A stretch of 64,000 nucleotides of DNA from Cognatundibacterium curvum (lineage in GTDB: Bacteria > Pseudomonadota > Gammaproteobacteria > Burkholderiales > Burkholderiaceae_D), in the NCBI RefSeq assembly GCF_014284235.1, contig NZ_JACOGD010000002.1:124001-188000 (forward strand), read 5' to 3'. The notes below the pieces were generated by a model. It did no database searches, was not told the origin of the DNA, and saw nothing but the letters and a program-made list of their open reading frames with translations. This document shows, one piece after another, positions 8,937 to 18,586 of this stretch; the first letter of the stretch is position 1; every line of letters starts with the position of its first letter. Position numbers and translations under genes: made by a program.

Positions 8937-9866
8937 TCAGGAACAGTCACGTGCTGCAATGCTGTAAGGAAGTTCATTCTGATAGCGCTCGACCAGTGCA
9001 TCCAGAAACACACGCGTGCGTGCAGGCATTAGCCGGCGTCCCGGGAATACGGCCCAGACCGGAATTTCCGGCCCTTGCCAGTCCCCCAGGATGGGAACCA
9101 GAGCCTGGGTTTCCAGATAATTTCTCGCGAAGTGATGTGACATCAGCATGATGCCCATGCCCTGTACCGCCAGGCGTATCAGTATTTCCGGTGAATTGGC
9201 GGTGGCGCGTCCGGGTGGGATGCCTTCCCATTGCGCATTGCCACGGCGCAGACGCCAGGGGATGGCATCTTTATTCCGCGCAGTCAGACGCAGCGCATCG
9301 TGTTCCATCAGCGCTTCCGGCTCGCTGGGCGTGCCGCGCCTTGCCAGATACGAGGGGGCTGCATATAAGCCCGCCTGAAAAGTGGTCAGACGCCTTGCCG
9401 CCAGCGAGGCATCGTCGGGCAGCTCGCCTACCCGTATCGCGACGTCAAAGTTTTCTGCGATCAGATCGACCCGGCGTGGCGACAAGTCCATATCCAGCTG
9501 TATCGATGGATAGCGGCGTAACAGCTCGCCCAGAAAAACGCCCATAGGGCCATAGGCGAAATCGCCGGGCATAGAGATGCGTAAATTGCCTGAGGGTTCG
9601 GCCTGACGGTGCTGGGTCAGTGCCAGCGTGGCTTCCACTTCTTCCCTGACTTGCAGTGCATGTTGCAGCACGCTGTGACCGAATTCCGTCAGGCTGAGCT
9701 GACGTGTGGTGCGCAGTAACAGGCGTTCGCCGAGTTGGGTTTCCAGCGTGGAGATGCGGCGCGACAGCGTGGATTTGGGCAAACCCAGACGCTCTGCGGC
9801 TTTGCTAAAGCTGCCTTCTTCCGTGACCCGCGCAAACAGGAATAAGTCATTGGCTTCTATTTGCAT
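8937..9866 (-). CDS. LysR family transcriptional regulator, divergent from azoR
   Basis: A 309-residue LysR regulator. The HTH (about residues 1-60) reads EANDLFLFARVTEEGSFSKAA then LPKSTLSRRISTLE, and the effector domain contains DVAIRVGELPDDASLAARRL, typical of the large subgroup that controls quinone reductase/azoreductase genes. I start it at ATG 9866 with GGAG 9 bases upstream; the frame is open further but the extra residues do not look like protein. It is divergent from azoR-pirin-DoxX, which it probably controls. A perfect palindrome lies 17 bases upstream of its start. Confidence 0.92.
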   Translation of the reverse strand: MQIEANDLFLFARVTEEGSFSKAAERLGLPKSTLSRRISTLETQLGERLLLRTTRQLSLTEFGHSVLQHALQVREEVEATLALTQHRQAEPSGNLRISMPGDFAYGPMGVFLGELLRRYPSIQLDMDLSPRRVDLIAENFDVAIRVGELPDDASLAARRLTTFQAGLYAAPSYLARRGTPSEPEALMEHDALRLTARNKDAIPWRLRRGNAQWEGIPPGRATANSPEILIRLAVQGMGIMLMSHHFARNYLETQALVPILGDWQGPEIPVWAVFPGRRLMPARTRVFLDALVERYQNELPYSIAARDCS

Positions 9867-9883
9867 ACGCTTGCTCCAGTGTC

Positions 9884-9899
9884 GTTCCAAAAATGGAAC
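9884..9899. promoter_or_regulatory. Candidate operator: GTTCCA-N4-TGGAAC palindrome
   Basis: A perfect 6-4-6 inverted repeat next to the LysR start. Related half sites TGGAAC (9935-9940) and CGGAAC (9965-9970) occur further into the same divergent region, suggesting an array bound by the LysR protein. The link is inferred from position. Confidence 0.5.
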
Positions 9900-10060
9900 A
9901 ATGATATCCAATTTATCGTCTTCTGTATTGAAAGTGGAACGTATAAAGTAGCTACATCGCCAAACGGAACAGCAAATTGTGAACTGCGCGTAAGGCGAGC
10001 TTCGATATAGCGACATCCGAAACAGCAGACTAAGTCATTCAATCAGACAAGGAAACGATC

Positions 10061-10657
10061 ATGAAAATTTTGCAAATCAACTCCAGCGTACGTTCCGCTA
10101 ACTCGCACAGTAACCGCCTGGCGGCTGAACTGAGTGCTCATTTGCTGGCGCAGCATCCGGGTGCCACATTGCAGGTGCGCGATCTGGGTGTGACACCGCA
10201 TCCGGTACTGGACGAAACTGCCTTGCAAGCCTTATTCACCCCAGCCGACCAGCGCACAGAGGCGCAGCAGGCCAGAGTAGCCCAGGATGATGCACTGATT
10301 GCGGAATTGCAGGCGGCTGACAGCGTAGTGATCGGTGCACCTATGTATAACTTTGGAATTTCTGCGCAACTGAAAAACTGGATCGATGCGATTTCACGTG
10401 CCGGTGTGACTTTCCGTTATACCGCACAGGGTCCGGAAGGTTTGCTGACTGGGAAAAAAGTGTATGTGGTGTTGAGCCGTGGCGGCCTGTATCGCAATAC
10501 GCCGAATGATACCCAGATGCCTTATCTGCGTGCTTTCCTGGGCTTCCTCGGTATGAGCGATGTGGAGTTTATTTATGCAGAAGGCCTGGCCATGGGGCCG
10601 GACAGTGAAGCACAGGCGCTCAGTGCTGCACGCGCAGAGATCGCACAATTGAATTAA
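10061..10657 (+). CDS. azoR: FMN-dependent NADH-azoreductase / quinone reductase
   Basis: Flavodoxin-fold NADH:quinone oxidoreductase of 198 residues, which can reduce azo compounds and quinones by two electrons. Family features: [11 protein letters not shown] with the phosphate loop SxxR-SNSHSN, [17 protein letters not shown] for FMN binding, [16 protein letters not shown] and LSRGGLY. A GGAAAC element precedes the ATG. It is the first gene of an operon with pirin and DoxX genes, divergent from a LysR regulator. The natural substrate is probably an electrophilic quinone. Confidence 0.95.
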   Translation: MKILQINSSVRSANSHSNRLAAELSAHLLAQHPGATLQVRDLGVTPHPVLDETALQALFTPADQRTEAQQARVAQDDALIAELQAADSVVIGAPMYNFGISAQLKNWIDAISRAGVTFRYTAQGPEGLLTGKKVYVVLSRGGLYRNTPNDTQMPYLRAFLGFLGMSDVEFIYAEGLAMGPDSEAQALSAARAEIAQLN

Positions 10658-10727
10658 ACAAAAGCACATGGATGGTACAGGCTGATTCTGTCATATCAGC
10701 CTGATATTTAGCATGAAGGAGCAAGGT

Positions 10728-11600
10728 ATGAACACGAATTACCAAGCTGAAGTCGTCACTCGTTCACGTCAGGTCGAGCATCTGGTCGTCGGTCAGGAAA
10801 CTTCCGATGGCGCAGGTGTGAAACTGACACGCTTACTCGACCATCAGTTGCAAAAGCGCCTGGACCCTTTCCTGATGCTGGATGCCTTTGGCAGCGATCA
10901 GCCTGATGATTACATCGCCGGTTTTCCCGATCATCCGCACCGTGGCTTTGAAACCATCACCTATATGCTGACCGGTCGCATGCGCCATCGCGACAGCGCT
11001 GGCAATGAAGGCTTATTGCAAACCGGTGGTGTGCAATGGATGACCGCAGGCCGTGGTGTGATTCACTCGGAATTGCCGGAGCAAGAGTCTGGCCGTATGG
11101 CGGGTTTTCAGTTATGGCTGAATTTACCGGCGCAGGACAAGATGTGCGCGCCCTGGTATCGCGATATCCAGCGTGAGCAGATTCCTGAACTGCGTACTGA
11201 GCAGGACGTGCTGGTGCGGGTGATTGCCGGTGCCAGCCACGGAGTGAAGGGCGCGGTGCAAAGAGCGCATACCCAGCCGCTGTATCTGGATATTCATAGC
11301 CCAGATGGTGCCAGCTTTACGCAGGCACTGCCAGCCACGATGAATGCGTTTGTGGTGGTGTATGAAGGCGCATTGCAGGTGCAGGGAACCAGGGTGGCCG
11401 CCGGACAAATGGCGATACTGAACAATGCGCCGGAGTCTGATGGTGTGCAGTTCCAGGCGGTCGGTGCGACCCGCGCGATTCTGGTGGCTGGGCAGCCGCT
11501 GCATGAGGCGATAGTGCAGTACGGCCCGTTTGTGATGAACAGCCAGCAGGAAATTATGCAGGCGATTGATGATTACCGCCGCGGCGCGTTCGCCGCGTAA
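10728..11600 (+). CDS. Pirin family protein
   Basis: A 290-residue bicupin of the pirin family. The N-terminal cupin has the metal-binding HPHRGFETITYMLTG region, followed by the EGLLQTGGVQWMTAGRGVIHSE signature; a second cupin fills the C-terminal half. Some pirins have quercetinase-like activity and others act as redox-linked cofactors; which applies here is unknown. ATG 10728 is preceded by AAGGAG at the right distance; the in-frame ATG at 10713 lies before that site and is rejected. A short hairpin (10678-10703) separates it from azoR. Confidence 0.94.
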   Translation: MNTNYQAEVVTRSRQVEHLVVGQETSDGAGVKLTRLLDHQLQKRLDPFLMLDAFGSDQPDDYIAGFPDHPHRGFETITYMLTGRMRHRDSAGNEGLLQTGGVQWMTAGRGVIHSELPEQESGRMAGFQLWLNLPAQDKMCAPWYRDIQREQIPELRTEQDVLVRVIAGASHGVKGAVQRAHTQPLYLDIHSPDGASFTQALPATMNAFVVVYEGALQVQGTRVAAGQMAILNNAPESDGVQFQAVGATRAILVAGQPLHEAIVQYGPFVMNSQQEIMQAIDDYRRGAFAA

Positions 11601-11665
11601 ACCTCGCGACTGATGGGCATGGCTATATGCGCTTCGCGAACTGATTCATTTGAAAGGAAATAAAC

Positions 11666-12067
11666 ATGACATTTTTAGAAAAAACTGGCCCCCTGTTTGG
11701 GCGCGTATTGATCGCTCTGATTTTCGTGCTGTCAGGCGTCAGCAAAATCACCGGCTTTGATGGCACGGCAGGCTATATCGCTAGCAAAAATCTGCCTTTC
11801 CCTGCACTGGCTGCCGTTGCGGCAATCGTGGTGGAACTGGGTGGTGGCTTACTCTTGATGCTGGGCTGGCGTGCCCGTCTGAGTGCAGCGGCAATGGCAT
11901 TATTCACGATTGCGGCTGCGGTGCTGTTTCATGACTTCTGGGCAGCGGCACCGGATGCGGCACAAAACCAGATGATCCACTTTATGAAAAATCTGTCCAT
12001 GGCCGGTGGCTTGCTGATGGTGGTGGTACATGGCAGCGGACCGCTGAGCGTGGATCGTCAGGATTGA
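11666..12067 (+). CDS. DoxX family membrane protein
   Basis: A 133-residue inner-membrane protein with four hydrophobic segments, including the GRVLIALIFVLSGVSKITGF and GGGLLLMLGWRAR patterns of the DoxX family. DoxX proteins are linked to thiol/redox homeostasis, but the reaction is not settled. AAAGGAA precedes the ATG. It ends the azoR-pirin-DoxX operon, immediately before a terminator. The same three-gene combination with a LysR regulator is common in proteobacteria. Confidence 0.92.
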   Translation: MTFLEKTGPLFGRVLIALIFVLSGVSKITGFDGTAGYIASKNLPFPALAAVAAIVVELGGGLLLMLGWRARLSAAAMALFTIAAAVLFHDFWAAAPDAAQNQMIHFMKNLSMAGGLLMVVVHGSGPLSVDRQD

Positions 12068-12088
12068 ATACAGTCTGCCTTGAAAATA

Positions 12089-12121
12089 AAAAACGCTGAT
12101 ACAAGATCAGCGTTTTTTTTC
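12089..12121. terminator. Bidirectional Rho-independent terminator (DoxX / ttcA)
   Basis: AAAAACGCTGAT and ATCAGCGTTTTT arms around a short ACAAG loop with A-run and T-run on either side, located between convergent genes. Confidence 0.9.
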
Positions 12122-12146
12122 ATTCAGTCTGAACTGCTGCCGCGTA

Positions 12147-13121
12147 TCAGTCCTGATCGAGTTGCAGTTGTATCACGCCAGTTGCAGGTGTCGCGCAGGG
12201 TTCATCGTCAAATGCGATATCGCCGTTGGGGTTGGCATTGCCATCGAGTTTCAAGTCCTGGAAGTTGAACAGATTTCTGTCCATCAGATGCGAAGGCGCG
12301 ACGGTGGATAAAGCAGAGAAAATATTATCGACGCGACCAGGATGTTTCTTTTCCCATTCGCGCATCAGGTTTTTGATTTGCTTACGCTGCAGGTTTTCCT
12401 GCGATCCGCACAGATCGCAAGGAATGATAGGGAATTGCCGTACTTGCGCATAGCGTTCGGTATCGGCTTCTTTCACATAGGCCATAGGGCGGATCACGAT
12501 ATGTTTGCCATCATCCGATTGCAGTTTGGCTGGCATACCTTTGAGTTTTCCACCGAAGAACATATTCAGGAAAAAGGTTTCCATGATGTCGTCGCGATGA
12601 TGGCCGAGTGCGATTTTGGTCGCACCCAGTTCATCGGCTACCCGGTACAAAATGCCACGGCGCAGCCGTGAGCACAGTGAGCAGGTGGTTTTGCCTTCCG
12701 GGATCAGACGCTTAACGATGCTATAAGTGTCCTGATTTTCAATGTGATACGGGATACCGATTTTTTCCAGATAAGCAGGCAGTATATCGGCCGGGAAATT
12801 CGGCTGCTTTTGATCCAGATTGACGGCCACGATCTCGAAGTTGATAGGTGCGCGTTCGCGCAGCGTCATCAGAATATCGAGTAAGGCATAACTGTCCTTG
12901 CCGCCGGACAGACAGACCATGACCTTATCGCCTTCTTCTATCATATTGAAATCGCCTATGGCCTGACCGACCAGGCGGCACAAACGTTTGTGCAGCTTAT
13001 TGTTTTCGTAGGCGATTTTTTCTGCTGATTTGCTAGCTGACTGGGCGGCTGACTGAGCTGTGGATTCAGCAGCTGCGGCTTCGCTGGCGCCGGGTGTGAG
13101 GGATACGTTCAAGGCTTGCAT
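12147..13121 (-). CDS. ttcA: tRNA 2-thiocytidine(32) synthetase TtcA
   Basis: ATP-dependent Fe-S enzyme that thiolates C32 of certain tRNAs. The 324-residue protein has the PP-loop SGGKDS at residues 72-77, two CxxC motifs (CSLC and CDLC) that hold the cluster, and [17 protein letters not shown]. The N terminus carries an Ala/Ser-rich extension of about 35 residues before the conserved core, seen in some betaproteobacterial versions. It follows folB on the same strand, 130 bases apart, a neighbourhood common in this class. Confidence 0.97.
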   Translation of the reverse strand: MQALNVSLTPGASEAAAAESTAQSAAQSASKSAEKIAYENNKLHKRLCRLVGQAIGDFNMIEEGDKVMVCLSGGKDSYALLDILMTLRERAPINFEIVAVNLDQKQPNFPADILPAYLEKIGIPYHIENQDTYSIVKRLIPEGKTTCSLCSRLRRGILYRVADELGATKIALGHHRDDIMETFFLNMFFGGKLKGMPAKLQSDDGKHIVIRPMAYVKEADTERYAQVRQFPIIPCDLCGSQENLQRKQIKNLMREWEKKHPGRVDNIFSALSTVAPSHLMDRNLFNFQDLKLDGNANPNGDIAFDDEPCATPATGVIQLQLDQD

Positions 13122-13249
13122 GGTCTGACTCTGGTTTTACTGTTGAATTGCTGGTGCTGGATGCGCAGGCATCGCTTACGGTAAGGCAGGGCGACGAAAA
13201 TTATCTGTACCGCTGGTGATGCGCTTGCCGTAAGAGATTTACTGAGGTC

Positions 13250-13642
13250 TTATTCTTTGATCTGGAAAACTTCTACGCCTACGCCTTCACAATCCGGATA
13301 GACATCCGGTTTCATGGTGGAAACACAGACTGCGCGTACCCGTGGATGGGCCAGCATGCTGCGTGCCACATCATCACATAAAGTTTCCTGCAAATGAATA
13401 TGGCCTTGCGCTACCCGTGCCGCGATGGTGCCACGCATGAAATCATAATCCACGACTTCATCGAGCAAATCATCTTTTGGCGTCGACAAGGCCAGCGGGA
13501 TATACAGATCGACATTGATCAGTACGCGCTGTTCGCCTTTTTTTTCAAATTCATGCACACCGATATTGATGTTGACTTCATAGTTGCGCAGGAACAGACG
13601 ACGGCAATCGGTCAGTTGTGGGTGGTGCAGGACGGATAACAT
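13250..13642 (-). CDS. folB: Dihydroneopterin aldolase
   Basis: Converts 7,8-dihydroneopterin to 6-hydroxymethyl-7,8-dihydropterin in folate synthesis. The 130-residue protein has FLRNYEVNINIGVHEFEKKGEQ, the usual start of the fold with the substrate-binding Glu, plus VVDYDFMRG and the C-terminal AVCVSTMKPDVYPDCEGVGVE segment. It lies 23 bases downstream of a pteridine-reductase-like SDR on the same strand, so the two probably form a pterin operon. Confidence 0.95.
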   Translation of the reverse strand: MLSVLHHPQLTDCRRLFLRNYEVNINIGVHEFEKKGEQRVLINVDLYIPLALSTPKDDLLDEVVDYDFMRGTIAARVAQGHIHLQETLCDDVARSMLAHPRVRAVCVSTMKPDVYPDCEGVGVEVFQIKE

Positions 13643-13665
13643 AAAAAGCTCGATTCTTAGAAAAG

Positions 13666-14481
13666 TTAACTGAGGTTACCGGTATTCGCAGTCGCGACGA
13701 ACATCACATCACGCTGCAAAGGAATTAAATGCTGGCCGCCATCGACCAGGATAGTTGTGCCGGTGATGGCCGGGCTGTCTGCCACAAAGCACACGGTGCG
13801 CGCGATATCGTCCGGCGTACTGGAACGTCCCAGTGGTGTGACCTGGTGGGCTTGCGTAAAATCGGCCTCACTCTGATGCCCCGATACCATGGTAATGCCG
13901 GGTGCTACGCCGACTACCCTGACGCGGGGTGCCAGCGCTTGTGCCAGCGTGGTCGTCGCGCATTGTAATGCGGCTTTGGATAAGGTGTACGATAAAAAAT
14001 CAGGATTCAGATTGAACAGCTTCTGATCCAGTAACTGGATGGCACAACTCTGACCGTGTTCCGGCGTGGCAGCATACAGTGCCTGGGTCAGGGTAATGGG
14101 TGCTGCCAGATTGGCATGCATATGCCGGTCCAGCGCAGCATGACTGAAGCTGTGCACATCATCTTCTTCAAACAGGGATGCATTATTGACCACGCAATTT
14201 ATGCCACCCAGCGTGGCGATCACTTGCGGCAGCAAGGCGCGGGTCGCTGCTTCATCGCTTAAATCGCAAGCGAATGCAGCAGCACGGCGGCCCATGGCCT
14301 GAATCTCTGCCACTACCTCGGCTGCCTCGCTGCCTGAACGGCCATAATGCACGGCCACGTCCCAGCCTTGCCCGGCCAGGGCGAGGGCAATGTGGCGACC
14401 TATGCGTTTGGCCGCACCGGTCACCAGGGCAACGCGTGCGGTGGTGGAACCGGTCGGCGCTTCAATATGCTTGCTGCTCAT
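13666..14481 (-). CDS. SDR family oxidoreductase, pteridine reductase-like
   Basis: A 271-residue short-chain dehydrogenase/reductase. The Rossmann motif is TGAAKRIGRHIALALA, which has the Arg typical of pteridine reductases (FolM/PTR1 type), followed by NNAS and the catalytic Tyr/Lys in SYTLSKAALQ and a C-terminal GTTILVDGGQHL. Being directly upstream of folB supports a role in reducing dihydrofolate or dihydromonapterin. Exact substrate is inferred. It is divergent from a methyltransferase gene, with 45 bases between the starts, so the promoters must overlap or lie partly inside genes. Confidence 0.88.
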   Translation of the reverse strand: MSSKHIEAPTGSTTARVALVTGAAKRIGRHIALALAGQGWDVAVHYGRSGSEAAEVVAEIQAMGRRAAAFACDLSDEAATRALLPQVIATLGGINCVVNNASLFEEDDVHSFSHAALDRHMHANLAAPITLTQALYAATPEHGQSCAIQLLDQKLFNLNPDFLSYTLSKAALQCATTTLAQALAPRVRVVGVAPGITMVSGHQSEADFTQAHQVTPLGRSSTPDDIARTVCFVADSPAITGTTILVDGGQHLIPLQRDVMFVATANTGNLS

Positions 14482-14526
14482 GGAAATTCTTCACAGAGTT
14501 GTTACGGTTTTCAATACAATGCCGGT

Positions 14527-15702
14527 ATGCAAAAATTATCTCTACCTTTACCGGCGCCGGATGCGCTTGCAGCTTCACAAGCTTTGCAACAACGGATTTT
14601 GGACGAACTGGCCCAGCATCAGGGCTGGCTGCCTTTTTCACGCTATATGGAGCTGGCGCTGTATGCACCCGATCTGGGGTATTACAGTGGCGGTGCAACA
14701 AAATTAGGCAAAGACGGCGATTTTACAACGGCGCCGGAAATGACGCCGCTGTTTGGTGCCACGCTGGCGCAATTTTATGCGCAGTGCCTGCCACAGATCA
14801 GTGCTCAGGTCATGGAGTTTGGCGCTGGCAGCGGCAAGCTCGCGAGAGACTTTCTGAGCGAATGCCGTACAGCAGGTATCGCGATAGAGCGCTATTTTAT
14901 CGTGGAATTGTCTGGCGAACTGCGTGCCCGTCAGGAAGAATATCTGAAAGATTTTGCTGAAGTGCAGTGGCTGCCCGCGATGCCAGAGGCATTTTCCGGA
15001 CTGGTGTTGGGCAATGAAGTGCTGGATGCGATGCCGGTCGACCTGTTGCGCAAGACGGCTAATGGCTGGCGCGAAGTGGGTGTGGCCTTGAATACCAGCG
15101 AGCACCAGCCTGCTTTGCACTTTGTTGAGCGCGACTGCAATGCGGCGCGCACGGCCCAGATCCCGGATGCCGATACGCTGCAGGAAGGCTACCTGACTGA
15201 AGTCCACGCGGTTGCGATTGGCTTTATGCATAGCCTTTCTGCCATGCTGCAGGCCGGGCAGGCGCAGACCGGTAAAGCAGCTGCAGCCTTGCTGATCGAC
15301 TATGGTTTCCCGGCGCGTGAGTATTATCATCCGCAGCGGCATCAGGGCACGCTGATGTGTCACTATCGTCATCACGCCCATCCTGATCCCTTTTATCTGC
15401 CGGGTTTGCAGGATATTACGGCTCATGTGGACTTTACTGCGATGGCTCAGGCCGCACTGGATAGCGGTCTGCACTTGCATACGTATGCGAGCCAGGCTGG
15501 TTTCCTGATACAGGCTGGTATCGCACAAGTGTTGGCGCGTACTTCCGCCGAACAGGTGATGCAGTATCTGCCGCAGGCCAATGCTTTGCAAAAACTGGTG
15601 TCGCCAGCAGAAATGGGTGAATTATTTAAAGTATTGCTGGTTGGGACAGAACTTAGTCTGCCTGCTACTTTGCTGCAGCAAGACCGCTCACATCGTCTGT
15701 AA
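14527..15702 (+). CDS. SAM-dependent methyltransferase, NDUFAF7/COG1565 family
   Basis: A 391-residue class I methyltransferase of the NDUFAF7 group. The SAM-binding segment is VMEFGAGSGKLARDFL, and family motifs include FSRYMELALYAPDLGYY, GDFTTAPEMTPLFG and LGNEVLDAMPVDLL. The mitochondrial member methylates a complex I arginine; the bacterial substrate is not established. I chose ATG 14527; the frame is open further upstream but those residues lie inside the divergent SDR gene and look unlike the family. Confidence 0.9.
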   Translation: MQKLSLPLPAPDALAASQALQQRILDELAQHQGWLPFSRYMELALYAPDLGYYSGGATKLGKDGDFTTAPEMTPLFGATLAQFYAQCLPQISAQVMEFGAGSGKLARDFLSECRTAGIAIERYFIVELSGELRARQEEYLKDFAEVQWLPAMPEAFSGLVLGNEVLDAMPVDLLRKTANGWREVGVALNTSEHQPALHFVERDCNAARTAQIPDADTLQEGYLTEVHAVAIGFMHSLSAMLQAGQAQTGKAAAALLIDYGFPAREYYHPQRHQGTLMCHYRHHAHPDPFYLPGLQDITAHVDFTAMAQAALDSGLHLHTYASQAGFLIQAGIAQVLARTSAEQVMQYLPQANALQKLVSPAEMGELFKVLLVGTELSLPATLLQQDRSHRL

Positions 15703-15752
15703 TACATCCGCCAGCTATAGTATGGCTGGCTGATTCCGATTTGGAGTGCACT

Positions 15753-15950
15753 ATGTTTCGCTGGTTTCTCACGCTGTTTCTGGTGGTGATCGTCTTATCC
15801 AGCCTGCTGCCCTGGCTGGAAAAGCTGGGCATAGGCCGCTTGCCCGGTGACCTGCGTTTTCGCCTGTTCGGCAAGCAGTTTTCGTTTCCGTTCGCCTCAA
15901 CCATTCTGATCACGCTGTTCGTGCTGGCGCTCGCCAGAATCCTCAAATAA
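15753..15950 (+). CDS. DUF2905 family small membrane protein
   Basis: A 65-residue protein with two hydrophobic segments and the family core LGRLPGDLRFR (here IGRLPGDLRFRLFG) followed by FSFPFASTILITL. Function unknown. TTGGAG lies 6-12 bases before ATG 15753, which fixes the start. It stands about 50 bases after the methyltransferase gene and may be co-transcribed with it. Confidence 0.88.
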   Translation: MFRWFLTLFLVVIVLSSLLPWLEKLGIGRLPGDLRFRLFGKQFSFPFASTILITLFVLALARILK

Positions 15951-16125
15951 GCATGGATAAGTTGCCTAAACACAGCATTTTTTCTGCAAACAGCGCAACA
16001 TGCATAAAGTTCCGCGCAGCACTGCCGTCACATGCATATAATGAATCCGGCGTCAGGCCATCGGTGTATTGCATCCGGCGCAGCTATTTCTGGCAATCAG
16101 TAAAATAATTAAGCTAAAGGTTGAA

Positions 16126-17757
16126 ATGAGCGAACTCAGTGACATCAGGGCATTGCTCATTGAACCGCATCAGGGCATGCGGGTCAGTTTGCACAATATG
16201 CTGAATTTGTGTGGTATCACCAAAATCGAGCATGCGCTCACTGCCGGTACGGCGGTGCGGTCGATACAGAATAAGGTCTATGACCTGATCCTCTGTGAAT
16301 ACGACCTGGGCGTCGGTCAGGATGGTCAGCAACTGCTGGAAGATATGCGCCATCATAAGCTGGCTCCCTTATCCACCATCTTCATCATGGTCACGGCCGA
16401 GCGCAGCTACGCGAAAGTCGTCAGTGCCGCCGAGCTCGCTCCGTCTGATTATCTGCTCAAGCCTTTTACTGCTGACACTTTGCTGGAGCGTGTGATCAAA
16501 GCCTTAGAAAAACGTCGCGCTTTTGTTGACGTGCACGCACTGATGGAAGAAGGTAATCCAACTGAGGCAATTGTAGCCTGCCATCATGGAGAGCGCGATT
16601 ATCCTAAGTATGCAGTCGACTTTATGCGTTTGCGCGCCGAGTTACACGTGGTGCTGGGTGAAGCGGTCGAAGCCGAAGCCTTATACACCCAGTTATTCGA
16701 ATTAAAAGCCGTGGCCTGGGCACGGCTGGGTTTAGCGAAGACCTTGTACATGCAAGGTAAATATCAGGAAGCGGAAGCTATCCTGAAAAATCTGGTCGCT
16801 GAAAATAATAAATACATGGATGCCTATGACTGGCTGGCGAAAACCCATGAAATGATAGGCCAGTTGCCAGAAGCGAAAGAAGTGCTGGATACCGCCGTCA
16901 GCGTGTCGCCGCATGCGGTGCGGCGTCTGCGCAATCTGGGCCGGATTGCGATGGAAACCGGCGATATAGAAACTGCAGAAAATGTATTTAAAAAGGTAGT
17001 CAGTAAGGCCAAATTTTCTGAATTCCGCGACCCTGAAGATCACCTGAATCTGGTTGGTGCGCTGGTCAAAAAAGGCGATACCGATCAGGCCAAATCAGTG
17101 ATACGCGACATGGAAAAAAACATGGTCGGCCTCAAAAAGACCGCTGCCTGCCGCGCGATTTCTGCTGCGATGGTGCACGCCAAAACCGGTGATAAGCGCC
17201 TGACCGAAGAATTGGATAATGCGGTGGTCGCCTCACGCGAGGATATCGGCCTGTCCACCAATGCCAAACTGGGTCTGGCGAAAAGCTGCCTGGACAATAA
17301 TCAGGAAGGTCAGGCGTCCGAAATCGTCCTGGATGTGATGAAAAATGCCAGTAACCAGCGCATGATGGCACGTGCTATGGGCGTGTTTGAAAGCGCAGGT
17401 AAAGGACATCTTGCCAAAGAATTAGCGCAGCGTAGCCAGAAAGAAGTGATGGATCTGGTGGCGCTGGGGGTACAAAAAGCGAAGCAGGGCGACTTCCGTG
17501 GCTCGGTTGAACTGATGACTGCTGCTGCTAAAAAATCGCCTGATAACCCACAGGTGGTGCTGAATGCGGCGTTGGCTGCATTGAAATGCCTGGAAAATAT
17601 GGGTTGGGACAGCACCATAGGAGAACAGGCAAGGAGTCTGATTGAGGCTGGTCGCCGTCTGGATCCTATGAATCCGCGTCTGAAAGCGATCCGTGGTTTG
17701 TATGACGAACTGCAGAAAAAATATGGCTTGGCGGTCAACCGTACTGCCAAAACCTGA
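16126..17757 (+). CDS. Response regulator with C-terminal TPR domain
   Basis: A 543-residue cytoplasmic protein. The N-terminal CheY-like receiver (about 8-125) has the phosphoacceptor Asp60 in LCEYDLG and the conserved Lys112 in LLKPF. The remaining 400 residues are helical tetratricopeptide repeats (for example ALYTQLFELKAVAWARLGLA, YMDAYDWLAKTHEM). There is no DNA-binding or enzymatic output domain, so it probably signals through protein contacts. AAGG lies before ATG 16126; upstream in-frame starts are less likely. No histidine kinase is adjacent. The family is widespread in beta- and gammaproteobacteria without a well-defined role. Confidence 0.88.
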   Translation: MSELSDIRALLIEPHQGMRVSLHNMLNLCGITKIEHALTAGTAVRSIQNKVYDLILCEYDLGVGQDGQQLLEDMRHHKLAPLSTIFIMVTAERSYAKVVSAAELAPSDYLLKPFTADTLLERVIKALEKRRAFVDVHALMEEGNPTEAIVACHHGERDYPKYAVDFMRLRAELHVVLGEAVEAEALYTQLFELKAVAWARLGLAKTLYMQGKYQEAEAILKNLVAENNKYMDAYDWLAKTHEMIGQLPEAKEVLDTAVSVSPHAVRRLRNLGRIAMETGDIETAENVFKKVVSKAKFSEFRDPEDHLNLVGALVKKGDTDQAKSVIRDMEKNMVGLKKTAACRAISAAMVHAKTGDKRLTEELDNAVVASREDIGLSTNAKLGLAKSCLDNNQEGQASEIVLDVMKNASNQRMMARAMGVFESAGKGHLAKELAQRSQKEVMDLVALGVQKAKQGDFRGSVELMTAAAKKSPDNPQVVLNAALAALKCLENMGWDSTIGEQARSLIEAGRRLDPMNPRLKAIRGLYDELQKKYGLAVNRTAKT

Positions 17758-17876
17758 GGTATTTCGCCGTAGGCCAACGGCTGTGGCTGGCCTTGAGCGC
17801 ATTGACGCTTGCATGTCCTGAACCCTATCCGGCGCATATCGCCTACAATCAGGATTTTTCTTTGCCGGAGTTTGTG

Positions 17877-18515
17877 ATGAGTTTTGCCACCTGGTTTGCC
17901 TTTGTCATTGCCGCTTGCGTGATCGCGATTTCGCCGGGTTCCGGCGCTGTATTATCCATGTCGCATGGTCTGAATTACGGTGTGCGCCGTACCAGTGTCA
18001 CCATTATGGGTTTGCAGGCCGGTTTGCTGATGATACTGGCGATTGCCGGTGCTGGCGTGGGTTCTATCTTGCTAGCCTCTGAACTGGCATTCAGCATTGT
18101 CAAGGTGGTTGGTGCTTTGTATCTGATCTATCTGGGCTGGATGCAATGGCGTACCCGCGTCACACAGGGCATGCTGCAAGATGCGGCTGACAAGGTGGTG
18201 CCCTCTGTGAGACGCCGCTTTCTGACCGGCTTTCTGACCAATGCGACCAATCCTAAGGGCATCATTTTTATGGTGGCCGTGTTGCCGCAATTCATATCGC
18301 AACAGGCGCCGCTGTTACCGCAACTCCTTATACTGGCTGTGACTATGTGCACGGTAGACCTGATTGTCATGCATAGCTATGCATTTGCTGCTTCCGGGGC
18401 GCAAAAGTATTTCCGTGATGAGCGCTGGCTGCAGAGGCAGAACCGTTTTTTTGGCGGCATACTGATGGCGATCGGCGCTGCGCTGTTCTTTGTGAAACGT
18501 AGTCCGGCAAACTGA
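17877..18515 (+). CDS. LysE/RhtB family amino acid exporter
   Basis: A 212-residue inner-membrane transporter with about six hydrophobic segments. The family signature ISPGSGAVLSMSHGLNYGVRR follows the first span, and FLTNATNPKGIIFMVAVLPQF is the conserved mid-protein motif. The substrate, an amino acid or derivative, cannot be read from the sequence. ATG 17877 has GGAG 9 bases upstream; the longer frame upstream is rejected. Confidence 0.92.
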   Translation: MSFATWFAFVIAACVIAISPGSGAVLSMSHGLNYGVRRTSVTIMGLQAGLLMILAIAGAGVGSILLASELAFSIVKVVGALYLIYLGWMQWRTRVTQGMLQDAADKVVPSVRRRFLTGFLTNATNPKGIIFMVAVLPQFISQQAPLLPQLLILAVTMCTVDLIVMHSYAFAASGAQKYFRDERWLQRQNRFFGGILMAIGAALFFVKRSPAN

Positions 18516-18586
18516 ACAGCTATCCCACACAGACGGCAGCTCACTTTGTTGGGTTGCCGCCTTTGTTTCTCCGCTTTGACTTGAAT

